A stretch of 64,000 nucleotides of DNA, taken from NCBI RefSeq assembly GCF_009870125.1, contig NC_046683.1, forward strand, positions 55,877,869 through 55,941,868, given 5' to 3'. The position numbers and the translations under genes were made by a program. Under the pieces are notes generated by a model that was not told the DNA's origin, ran no database searches, and worked only from the letters and a program-made list of their open reading frames with translations. How positions within the stretch are numbered: position 1 is the first letter of the stretch; the number at the start of each line of letters is the position of its first letter. This stretch comes from Drosophila pseudoobscura. Taxonomy: Eukaryota; Arthropoda; Insecta; Diptera; Drosophilidae. Below are positions 13,581-24,161 of the stretch, one piece after another.

Positions 13581-13597
13581 TTGTTATAGCATAACAC

Positions 13598-13603
13598 TTT
13601 ATT
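13598..13603 (-). terminator. Polyadenylation signal of TpnC73F
   Basis: TTTATT on + is AATAAA on -, about 325 bases past the TpnC73F stop. Confidence 0.5.
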
Positions 13604-13926
13604 TTTTGCATACACAGCATACCGTTGTTGCTGCTCTTTTAGTATAAAAAAGTAGTACAAAAGTTCTATTTCTACTAGTATTTGGCATTATTTTGTTGGA
13701 TTTGTTTGCACCTCCGACCGAAACACAAGATAATACAGGGTAGGAGCGGGGGGGTGAAACAAGTGTGCAAATATAAACAGTCAAACGTGTGCCCAACAGG
13801 TGTATAGGTGTGTTTTGGACGCGGGTGTGTGTAAGTGTGTGTGTCTGGGCCTGTGTATGTGTATGTGTTGGTGGGCGTGGATGTGGGCGTGGTCGTGGTC
13901 GTGGGCAAAAGACGCAGTGCGTCTAT

Positions 13927-15240
13927 TTACTCGCCGGTCATCATCTCCATGAATTCTGTAAATTAAACAAAATGACAGACATTAAACCGATGCCAGAGGC
14001 GCATATAACAACCGCTATATGCATTTAAAAATAAATACTCGAATTCCATAAACACGAGAGTGGAATATAATGAAACGGAGGCGAGAAATGTGTATGGAAA
14101 TGGTGTGCCACTCGGACGGCGAAATCGAATTTGTATGTCGCGCCTAAAAATAGCCAGCGATATGCTCCATGAGAGATGTGATCAAGTTGTCATAATCGAG
14201 CGATCTCAAGATCACCACCAGCACCGCCAGCATCGGCAGCGCCATCATCATTTTCATCCTCAGCTGGCCCCAATGATCAGAATCGAATTTATGATCGCCA
14301 GATTGTGTGGGTGGTTGGCTGTGTTGGGTGAATGGGTGTGGATGTGGGTGTGGGTGTATATATGCATGGGGTGGGGCAGCGAAACGCAAGCCACTAGAAT
14401 GAATGAAAATACTGTGTGGAGGCCGCGACTCACCGTCGAAATCCACTGTACCGGAACCATCACTATCGATCTCCTCAATCATCATGTTGAGTTCCTGATC
14501 GGTCAGCTGATCGTCGAGCTCCTTCAGGATCTCCTTCAGGCAGGTGGTGGGGATGAAGCCGTTGCCCTGCTTGTCGTACAGGCGGAAGGCCTCACGCAGC
14601 TCCTTCTGCATGGCCTCAGCATCCTCCTCCACAATGAATTTGGCAGCCAGCTGCACGAACTCACCGAATTCCAAGCGACCAGACTCTACAAAAGTCAAAC
14701 AGATTCATATATGTATAATTAGCTGCCGAAACTGCTGGAAACTGCCGGAGCCGAGTCGAAAATACAGCTAATGATCGGGCGCAAGTTTACGATGATAATA
14801 AATCACTGACACCGACTAAGTGAAATTTGATCATCAATACTGGCCAGGCGATAATGAATCATATTTTCACTCATATTTTCTGAACTTTAGATCACTTACT
14901 GTCCTCATCGACCTCCTCGATCAGTTCCTCCAAGATCTTCTTGTCGAAGGGCTGACCTACAAATTAATCAAATGGGACAATGTTAGGTGTTAAGGTGACA
15001 TCACAGGACTCCCAATCGCCAATTCCGCACTTACCCATCAGACGGAGGATATCAGCAACCATTTCAGTGGGAATGGAACCCGACTTCTGGTGATCGAAGC
15101 TGTTGAATGCCTTCTGGAGCACGGCAATCTGCTCGGGGGTAAGATCTTCATCCTGGTTCAATCAAAAAAAAAAAAAAACACACTCAATTAATATCCCATT
15201 GAGGCGAAACGATTTGGTGGGGCCTTACGACGCTGCTCAT
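13927..15240 (-). CDS. TpnC73F: Troponin C, TpnC73F type
   Basis: Five exons: 15240-15229 (MSSV only), 15152-15035, 14956-14900, 14685-14434 and 13955-13927. They join in phase into 155 residues, the usual length of insect muscle troponin C. It opens [20 protein letters not shown] and ends EFMEMMTGE. There are four EF-hands. The loop of EF2 ([12 protein letters not shown]) and of EF4 ([12 protein letters not shown]) have full sets of calcium-binding oxygens, while the EF1 loop (around [11 protein letters not shown]) is degenerate. Troponin C relieves troponin-I inhibition on thin filaments when calcium rises; the 73F paralogue is, from memory, the larval and adult tubular-muscle form. Its 12-base first coding exon is characteristic of this family. 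Identity is near-complete to what I remember of the D. melanogaster protein. Confidence 0.95.
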
Positions 15241-15830
15241 GTTGGTGCTGTTTGCTTTCTGTTTAAAGTTCGATCCGTATCTGATCTGATCACAATCTCA
15301 CGAGCCGATCTCCGTGGAATCTTCGTACCTACTACGACGCTGCGCGGATGCGTTTTCCAAAATATAGCACAGAAAGAACATCGGGATCGCCTATCTGAAC
15401 TTGCCACATACAGAAACCCGAACACGAACACGATCCCCGAACGTCCGATCGTTGGCGTATACATACATACATATGTAGCGCTTTCCACGCCGATGCCTGT
15501 ATTTTATTGTTTTTTAGAAATAACTGTAAATGCGCTATCGGAAAAAGCCGAAATAAAACGCCTAGAGCAGATCCCAGCGTGCTCGTGGACAAAGGAGAGG
15601 GCGACGCCCGACTGGGAGCCGTATAGTGGTTTTCCATGGATAGAGATCGCAGATGGAGTGGGAAGCGAAAGAGCCGGAGAAGACGCCGCAGAAGCTGCAT
15701 ATGTGTTCTAGCCAGCTATAATGCGATGCGTTGCGTGTTCTGTCCATGGAATCAGATAAACAAACACACACAAACATGCACGGATCCGTCTCCAACCTGT
15801 GGAGAAAATAACACTCGAGCATGATGCTCG
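15241..15830. other. TpnC73F upstream region
   Basis: Sequence upstream of the TpnC73F start codon on -. It should contain the 5' UTR, an upstream intron and muscle enhancers; I cannot place them. No coding exon supported. Confidence 0.35.
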
Positions 15831-15849
15831 CTGCCTTGAGCATAGGTAT

Positions 15850-16435
15850 TCCCAGGTATTCCACGGTAGCTTCTGAGCAATTCTTAGGTGCGCTTGCTGG
15901 CCAACATGCCAGTCCAGAACACATGGGGCATGAAGTGGGTGAAATCCATGCCCCGAATAGTCAGAACTTCGGCTACGTCACTGCCTGGTTTCCCCACAAT
16001 CTCGCGTCTGGTCTGGCTTGTCCTATTTTCCACAAATATATGTAGACATAAAATGTATCCCTTGCCATATGCTCTAAATAAATTTCAGACTATGCGGAAA
16101 CTCTTCAGATCTGATCGTAGATGCGTCGGATCTGCATCAAAATCTCAATACTTTATGTATCCGGTACTCGAAGATTTTATTTCAACTGTTCTCTTGATTC
16201 CTACGATCTCATCTTGTAATGAACATGACACATCCAGATGCACCACCATGACACCGCCGTTCAACGACCCGAGCTCAGCGGAGGACGATCTCTCCTGGAT
16301 GTTCTCCTTTCGCTTGCCACCATTGGGATGACGGAGATCAGCAGACTGTGCCCCACTTGAGGGCCAGCTGGAATGACATCCAGGTCAAACGAGCTCACGT
16401 ACAGCATGTGCAGCACCTACTCCTTCGCACCCTGA
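15850..16435 (-). pseudogene. Decayed coding-like tract, family unknown
   Basis: Read on -, two stretches look protein-coding in composition. One (about 16410-16165) begins MLYVSSFDLDVIPAGPQVGH and continues, after a one-base frame change near 16330, into a Lys/Glu/Ser-rich segment and GGVMVVHLDVS. The other (about 16040-15888) reads VENRTSQTRREIVGKPGS through GMDFTHFMPHVFWTGM to a stop. In-frame stops lie between them. A frame change plus stops with retained codon texture suggests a dead gene or retrocopy. I cannot name the family, and it may be part of a transposon. Confidence 0.35.
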
Positions 16436-16482
16436 TTTGAAATCATCAAAATGGTTATATGGATCTGTAGATTACTCTTTTG

Positions 16483-16600
16483 TGTTGGAAGTGGATGTGT
16501 GTAACAGTCAGAAGGAAACGTTTCCGACCCCATACAGTATATATATTCTTGACCACCGTCAATAGCCGAACCGATAAAGCTATGTCCGTCCGAATTTTTT
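16483..16600. mobile_element. INE-1 (DINE-1)-like fragment
   Basis: Contains the words GTTTCCGACCCCATA, TATATATATTCTTGACC and AGCCGAACCGAT..CTATGTCCGTCCG in the order remembered from the INE-1 family, a short non-autonomous Helitron-like element abundant in Drosophila. A second related fragment lies at 18016-18135. Confidence 0.5.
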
Positions 16601-18015
16601 GACTCCTAGCTCTCAGAGACTCCTGTGATTTGAATCAAGTTGTTTCAAAATTTTGCCATGCCTTTTCGCCTCCACAAAGGACGAAAATAGCATCAACAAT
16701 TTTGAATATACGAGAAAACTAAAAACGCAGAATCATAAAGAATGACCATAATAGTTCTAATAATATCCAAAAACTGAAAGAATCAAAACACCAAATACTT
16801 GGTTTATAAATATCGTCGAAGCCGGTCCCTCCCTTTTCGGTCTTCCTTTTTTGTTCTGCTCGTCCCAGGTCTCGGTGGCCGTGTCAATGAGGAATTTTGT
16901 CAACTCAACTCGATGACACCATCACCACCCGCGTTCATCCAGATCCAACAGCTAGCGGCTAACGTAGCAATTTGGTTGGGACTCCCACCGTCCCAGCAGC
17001 ATCAGGAGCACACGACTGGCAAGACCGTCTTTCGTCGTCATCGCCGCCACCTATAATCATCTGCTTGTGAACCGCCATCTCATTTGGCCCAGAAGAACCG
17101 ATTCTTCTGCCTGTTTCTTTTCCCGCCAACTGGCAACAGACTGTTTTTTGTATATGAAAACACTGAATTCTGTGCTATAAGGCGCCATGAATGCAGTTGC
17201 TAGAGTGCTGTTAAGGCACATAGTGTGCTGTTGGGCGCAACATGTATTATTAAGCTTATCCTCCAATGAAATTAACTGAAATAGACAAAAACCAATATTA
17301 TTAAAATTGTGCTGCTTGTAGAAATGGGTATTTGATATTTTAGCTCTACGTGCATTATTTTATTCTACATGGAAATATTGTGGAATTTTACCAATTGTTG
17401 ATAGCCAGCTTTGATAGTTTCATACAAGCTAGCTTTGACAGCCGCCGTCTTATAGATTCTTAGCGCCCAGCTTATAGTCTCACAGCAGTCAGCTTGTCTT
17501 TCTTTGCGTTTTTCGTTTCTTGATTTAAGCTTTCATTTAATCCTAAATCATATTAAATACGAACTAAGTATCATACTATTTTAACGCTTCTTTTCAGCTG
17601 ATCATGAATTCATTTATTTATGTGCGATCATCAGAACTATCGTAGGAGATCCATCATTGATCCCTGATAAAATTTTCTTGGTGAACTAGGTCATTGGCTC
17701 TGTAGCGAAAAAAATTATCGAAAGTGCCATGTAAAGATGACAGTAAAACAGACGTAAGAGATTCTAATGGTAATATTTTTTTTATTATTTTCAGCCATTT
17801 AATCTACAAAGGTAGACTTCGTGGGAGTTTCCTAACACCATGAAAACACCATCGATGTTCTCCTGACATATGTATATCCAGCAGAGTGTTTATGGCCTTA
17901 AGTTAAAAAATGACTTACCCAGTGATACAATTGGTTTAAGGTATTTATTTGAAGAATTATATGTATAGTTTTACCATATCCCTCAGCCATCATTTTTTAC
18001 GCGCATAATTTGGAT
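16600..18015. other. AT-rich spacer without recognised genes
   Basis: No coding exon supported. Repeated AGCTTTGATAG/AGCTTTGACAG/AGCTTATAGTC words at about 17405-17490 suggest a decayed tandem repeat. The rest is featureless AT-rich sequence. Confidence 0.35.
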
Positions 18016-18135
18016 TTTATACCCGAAGTGGAGGTGGATGTGTGCAACACCAAGAAGAAAGCGTTTGCGACCCTATATGGTACATACATACATAGTATAT
18101 TCTTGATCAGCATCATCAAACCGAGTGGATACTAT
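18016..18135. mobile_element. INE-1 (DINE-1)-like fragment
   Basis: Contains GAAGTGGAGGTGGATGTGTGCAA, GCGTTTGCGACCCTATA and TATATTCTTGATCAGCATCATCAAACCGAGT. It parallels the copy at 16483-16600 word for word with substitutions. Confidence 0.5.
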
Positions 18136-20050
18136 AAGAGGTAGAGAAACCATTAGCTGGAAAGAGGTTACAATATCTGCAAAAATTACAATTAGAACAT
18201 AACTAACATAAAAAAAGAAAAATTAAATAAAAATTTTTCCTTTTGCAACACGTATAGCATGAGCTTCGCAACTTTTTTCGCCGGAATGAGGCAGGCATGG
18301 CTGAATTGCATATCATGGTACGGCACCCGACAAAATGGGGTGCCGCACAATGCACCCTCCACTCTCGCAGCTGTTGGCTCACGCACACACACAAAGCTAC
18401 AACAAAAAACAATATGCGAACAGGTGCACAGAAAGCAAAGAAAGATGTCGCGCAGCTAGAGGGAAAATTCGATACGAAATAACTGTAAACAAACAAAACG
18501 TCCCTTTGCTTGTTGTTTTTGGGGAGGTTCTGCTTATGCGTAGAATGTACATACGCATACATACATACAGATGTACATACCCAGCGGACCAAAAAACGAT
18601 AGTAAAACGAAACTTACATAAAATGTTCGCGAACGGACTAAGAAATGATACAAATCCGAGAGCGATGACTGAAGTCTCGCTAAATGTTCACAGATGAACT
18701 CTGAAAAGAGCATTTAGCGGATGAGGATTTCCCAAACACCCAGCAGTCATGTAAGAACATTTTTTTATATTGTCCAACTCAATATTTAACAACTATTTCT
18801 AATTATAGCTATCTTAGGCAAAGTAAATAAGATGTATACAAAAAATGTACCTTATTTTAAATAAAGTTCATCGCAAGACAGCGGAAATTGTGGCTCTTCG
18901 CTTAGAAATTTCAGATACCAAGTCAAAGCTTTGTGAAACCCTTATGAACCATTCCAGATAATCGACTAACGGGACAGCTTTGAACAGAGTTTGCTGGAAG
19001 AGCGGGACTTTAAAAATGGGGTAAGTATTTTGCATGAAAATCACGAGATAAATTTTACTAATTTACTTACTTTACTTACTACTACTATTCTGTACAGATC
19101 TCAGAGCTTTAGATGTCCAGCGAGGAAGCGTTCGACCAATGGATTCGTAGCTCTTCGCACCATCTTTCTTGCGGACAAGGTCGCACGACAGTGTTCTTGG
19201 CGTGGCACAGAGGCCAGGAAATGTATTAGGGGCTTGCGCGTTGCCCTAGCAATCCGTAGTAAATATTATTTTAAAAGTGTGCACAATCGCAATTGCCATA
19301 TCGCTTACGAAGATTTTGTCCACTGGGTAGTATGAATTTGGAGGGGTGTGTGTGTGCTTGCAAAGGCTTTTTCGCCGTTAGCGGGGCTTACAGCATCCAT
19401 CCCTTGCTTTCTATGGGGCAGGAACGACGACCAACATACCATCGCTGTATATGTATATACATGCGTGCTCCCTTCTCTCTCTCCCTCACCCTCTCCTGTG
19501 TATCTCTCTCCCCAATAACAATGAAAGTGCGATTGCCTGCCATAAAAATGTCTATTAAGCTGTCAAGTTTTGACACTCATAAAACCATCAAACAAGTCAA
19601 ACGAACAGGTTCACAGCAAAATGTGTACGTTGAACGGATGTCAACATTTTTCGGTTCATCCTGGCGGCTTTCTGCCGCCTGCACACACAGATGGAGGCAC
19701 ACTCACTTGGAGGTTGTGTGTCGTAGGCCTTTCATATTTTGTCCCGTCCCCAAATGCCGGGAGACATATTTATGGGAAGTAGCACGCTAGGACACCCTGT
19801 GCGAACTGATTGTTAGGAGAGAGCAGGACAGGAAGTTTGTTGAAGGGAGGAATTCATTATACGATTTTTAGTCCCAAACTTGTGATGGCGTAAAGGGGCC
19901 CCGACAGACCCCCATCCTCATCCTAAATAAATTCGCCGCCATGTGGTTGCAATTCTACTGCATTGCATGAAAACAAAAATTTGGTTTTTCTTATTTTATT
20001 TTTTATTTATTTATGAACTACTGGTGCATAAGTGGAGATGATTGGAGAGT
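18136..20050. other. Spacer between INE-1-like fragment and repeat array
   Basis: Short ORFs only, none with recognisable domains or coding texture. I see nothing I can annotate here. Confidence 0.35.
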
Positions 20051-20051
20051 T

Positions 20052-20589
20052 AATCAATTGGCAGGACTCTCCCGTTCACGAAAAGACATGCCACGCCCCG
20101 ATCGCCTGCCGGATAGCTGAGATATAGCATACAGAAAAAACCAGTATTTGCATAATGCGGAAATCCCCATCTTCGGAAGGCTATATCTCAGGCCAATAGG
20201 ACCAGATCGGCGAAGGACCTTGTCTCCCAGGATCGTGAGGACCCAGCCTGTCGATTGGCATCAAAATCTCGACCACGAAAATGAGACCGATTTTTGGCAA
20301 ATTTAATGATGTAACCATCATGATTTTTTGCGAAAATCGTGATGGAATGGATATCCTTTTTTCTGGTGCCAATCGGTTGGCAGGACTCTCCCGGTCACGG
20401 AATGACATGCCACGCCCCGATCGCCTGCCGTATAGCAGAGATATAGCTTGCAGAAAAAACCAGTATTTGCATGATGCGGAAATCTACATCTTCGGAAGGC
20501 TATATCTCAGGCAAATAGGGCCAGTTCGGCAAAGGACCTACATATGTACCTTCCCAGGACAGTGGGGATTAACCCTTTCGATTAGCACC
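20052..20589 (+). repeat. ~319 bp tandem repeat, left block (two copies)
   Basis: Copy 1 runs 20052-20370 and copy 2 starts at 20371. Each begins AATC(A/G)(A/G)TTGGCAGGACTCTCCC, passes through CACGCCCCGATCGCCTGCCG and CCAGTATTTGCAT, then GGAAGGCTATATCTCAGGC. Copy 1 (type A) continues CTTGTCTCCCAGGATCGTGA and ends TTTTTTCTGGTGCC. Copy 2 (type B) instead has CCTTCCCAGGACAGTGGGG and runs into the palindrome at 20590. The same units in the same orientation reappear at 22438-23190. Confidence 0.9.
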
Positions 20590-22140
20590 AGCAGGACAGA
20601 AGCGCACCACTTGCAAGATCTGAACCTAACAAGCCATCGTCATCCTTCGGCCATCGACAACTATCTCAAGGACCTTGGCATGGCAACCAAGGCAGGAACT
20701 ACGCGGACTCCTAGACTTTAGATAGATCTCGTTGCTGTTAGTTTTAAGGACATAAATGTTTTCCACTTGTGTATATATTTATACTAGGTTAAGTTATGAT
20801 GAATAAAACTATTGAAAAATCATCCTTGCTGTATCCTGTATAAGGAAATCTATACCGATTTAAAAAAGGCGTGGCACGCCCCGATCGGTTCACAAATAGC
20901 GGAGAAAACCAAATATTTTTGATTGGGGAAAATGTCCTTGATCCTTGAAAAGGACTCCATTAATTCAGGGACATTTGTTCGACCCCAGGGAGCCGTCGCT
21001 CCCCTAGATCGGCCCACAAATAGCCAAGAAAACTAGATATGTATGGTTTGGGTTTCTATAGTCCTTACCGAAGGATCTAGGAGTTTTTCTGATCACGGCG
21101 GGCCATGGCACGCCTAGATCGGCTCACAAATGAGCAGAAAAACAAGATATATATGTCTGGAGCAAATATCCTAGATCCTTGGTCCTTGATACGGAATGCA
21201 TTAGATCAAGAAATCTATTTCGATCACAGGAAGCCATCGCAAGTCCCGATCGGACAAGAAATGGCGGACTTATGCCATAAACAACAAATTACAACAACAA
21301 CATCCAACAACAATCACTTTCCATTTGGGGCCACTCAAAAACGCGATTTTTCGATTTTCAGATCTGGGATACCAGGCGAACAGAAATCAGCAGAAGGTCG
21401 CTAGTTTTTTTAAATTTCTTTTAATTTTATTTTTCCGCTTTTTCATATTTTTTTGGCCGTTAAAAATTGTAACAAAACGTTGCATACTTTTGGGGTCTGG
21501 AAAAATGGCGGGGGAAAAATTTTAAAAATCCAGCGACGTTCTACTGATTTCTGTTCGCCTGGTATCCCAGACTTGAAACTCTCGTTTTTGGCCATTTGAG
21601 CAGTCGCAAGTTGAAAGTTGTTGTACAACAAATTTTTGTTATGTTGTTGTTAACAACAACTGTTGTTGGTTTCTCCGTTATTTGTGGCCCGATCGGGACA
21701 TGCGACGGCTTCCTGCGTTAGGAATAACATCCTTGATCTAATACATTCCTTATCAAGGACCAAGGATCAAGGATCAACCACTACTATACATATTTAGTTT
21801 TCTGGGCTATTTGTGGCCCGATAGAAACGTGAGACGGCTTCCTGTGATCGGAAAAATGTCCTTGATTTAATGGGGCTTATTTCAAGGATCAAGGACATTT
21901 TCCCCCAATCAAAACATATTTGGTTTTCTACGCTATTTGTGAACCGATCGGGGCGTGACACGCCTATACAGGATACAGCAAGGATGATTTTTCAATAGTT
22001 TTATTCATCATAACTTAGCCTAGTATAAATATATAAACAAGTGGAAAACATTTATATCCTTAAAACTAACATCAACGAAAACTATCTAGAGTCTAGTAGT
22101 CCGCGTTCAGATCTTGCAAGGGGTGCGCTTCTGTCCTGCT
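20590..22140. repeat. 1.55 kb imperfect palindrome (foldback-like structure)
   Basis: Left arm 20590-21402 and right arm 21532-22140 are reverse complements with indels, around a 129 bp AT-rich loop. Outer ends: AGCAGGACAGAAGCGCACC at 20590 against the inverted form ending at 22140. Middle: GAATAAAACTATTGAAAAAT CATCC against its inverse at 21980-22015. Inner ends: GGGATACCAGGCGAACAGAA at 21366 against its inverse at 21549-21569. Each arm holds diverged tandem subunits of about 110-135 bp with a GATCGG..CACAAATAG core. Each arm also begins with the 3' end of a gene-like segment and an AATAAA. Long inverted arms with internal repeats resemble foldback elements such as Galileo or Tetris, but no transposase is visible. 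Confidence 0.85.
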
Positions 22141-22376
22141 GGGATACGATTCTGTCTGGCCGGGATAGGTCTCGGTATGTCTCGAATGCTCATCGGTAAT
22201 GTTTGGAAGCGCTCCGTCTGGCCGGGGGAAATCGGGTACGACTCGGTTTGTGGTAAAGCGTCGGCTACATAAGTCCACTGTGGAGGAAGATATATTTTTA
22301 AAAAATGTCCACAATTATATACTGATTCACTTACGCGTCTCGAAGCTGAAGCCCAGCGTACTTCTTTTGGCGTCAT
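22107..22376 (-). pseudogene. Gene-like ORF fragment in right arm, with in-frame intron-like segment
   Basis: An 89-codon ORF begins MTPKEVRWASASRR. A GTAAGT...CTTCCTCCACAG segment of 57 bases, a multiple of three, sits inside it. Read through or spliced, it reaches WTYVADALPQTESYPI and ends GQKRTPCKI at a stop. The last nine codons recur, inverted, in the left arm at about 20590-20625 as GQKRTTCKI plus stop. Both copies are followed by the same 3' sequence with AATAAA. I do not recognise the protein. It may be a captured host-gene 3' end or part of a transposon gene. Confidence 0.35.
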
Positions 22377-22437
22377 GGCTGTCTCCTGGTGACGCGGCGT
22401 TAGCCGAAAGCTTGAGCCGCAGATCCTGGGAAGGCTC

Positions 22438-23190
22438 GGAAGGCTATATCTCAGCCTAATAGGGCCAGATCGGCGAAGGACCTTGTCTCCCAGGATCGTG
22501 AGGACCCAGCCTGTCGATTGGCATAAAAATCTCGACCACGAAAATGAGGCCGATTTTTGGCAAATTTAATGATGTAACCATCATGATTTTTTGCGAAAAT
22601 CGTGATGGAATGGATATCCTTTTTTCTGGTGCCAATCGGTTGGCAGGACTCTCCCGGTCACGGAATGACATGCCGCGCCCCGATCGGCTGCCGTTTAGCA
22701 GAGATACAGCTTGCAGAAAAAACCAGTATTTGCATGATGCGGAAATCCACATTTTCGGAAGGCTATATCTCAGGCAAATAAGACCAGATCGGCGAAGGAC
22801 CTTGTCTCCTAGTATCGTGAGGACCCAGCCTGTCGATTGGCATAAAAATCTCGACCACGAAAATGAGGCCGATTTTTGGCAAATTTAATGATTTTTTGCG
22901 AAAATCGTGATGGAATGGATATCCTTTTTTCTGGTGCCAATCGGTTGGCAGGACTCTCCCGGTCACGGAATGATATGCCACGCCCCGATCGCCTGCCGTA
23001 TAGCTGAGATATAGCTTGCAGAAAAAACCAGTATTTGCATGATGCGGAAATCCACATCTTCGGAAGGCTATATCTCAGGCAAATAGGGCCAGTTCGGCGA
23101 AGGACCTACCTTCCCAGGACAGTGGGGATTAACCTTATCGATTGGCATCAAAATCTCGACTACGAAAATGAGGTCGATCACGAAAAAACA
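22438..23190 (+). repeat. ~305-319 bp tandem repeat, right block (partial plus two copies)
   Basis: A partial type A copy (22438-22633) is followed by a type A copy (22634-22938, lacking a 14-base piece seen in other A copies) and a type B copy (22939 to about 23190). Orientation matches the left block. The A-A-B order on the right against A-B on the left suggests the two blocks are related segments separated by the palindrome. Confidence 0.9.
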
Positions 23191-24161
23191 CCATTTTAAT
23201 GAATGTCAGTTGACGCTCTGTTAAAATATTCATAATTGTTTTATTTTATATCTTCGCCTTCCTAAGACTGATTATGTATATGAACAATAATCTTTTAACT
23301 ATTTTGAATAAAAAGATGCATTGGGATTGGGATTACACGTTGAAAACAATTTGATGTATTCAAAAAATACCAATATTTAAGCTACTTGTAAATATTCGAT
23401 CTAAAAATCTACCAATCGGAGCTAATTACAATTTTGGCCAATCGTTTTTATATTACAGACAATCAAAATACAATTTGGGAACACTTAAAATCGACATTTA
23501 GTATGTTGAATATATCGTGGTAATCAAAATAGTTTCTCCCATTGTTTTCAACACTTCGCTTCGAATTCAGTTCTAAAAATATGCTTAACATGCTATTGAT
23601 ATCAATTTGTATATGCAGTATATTACTCGCATTTAAAATTATTGCAACCTTCAATATGGGGGAACCTTCTCTTGGAGACGCTCTACTGCAGACAGTGTAC
23701 AGTGCACAATGATAGCACAATCTTTTCTTAACAGGAAGAGGTGTATAGGTACTATTTTGAATACGTATTCGCTTAGGGTATTAGTCGTTTAGATAATGAA
23801 TCGAATGAGCATAAGTGTGTATAAAACGAAAGACATTTACAAAAGTGAGGCCGACACTCTGGGTTGTATAGGGCCCGCTAAATAAAAATTTACAAATACA
23901 ATTGAGCATACAGGTCTTACATCGTACTCCTATGTCATATTCTGAACGAACTGACCAGCTATTAAACAATTACATATCGAATGAAAGACGCTCATTCTAC
24001 AAAAAGACAGACACAATACACAACTAAAATGCTATCGAATAAATTAGGCTAAAATGCAGACGCTTTAAAATATCATGGTTCGCATTAGTTGCAACTTAAA
24101 AAAATCTATTCCACGTGGATGGTGGAGTGACTGTGAGAAGAGTGAAACAGTGGTATGGTGC
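23191..24161. other. drpr 3' flank and 3' UTR
   Basis: AT-rich, no coding exon supported. The part nearest 24161 is drpr 3' UTR. I could not place its polyadenylation site with confidence; an inverted AATAAA occurs near 23231. Confidence 0.35.
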
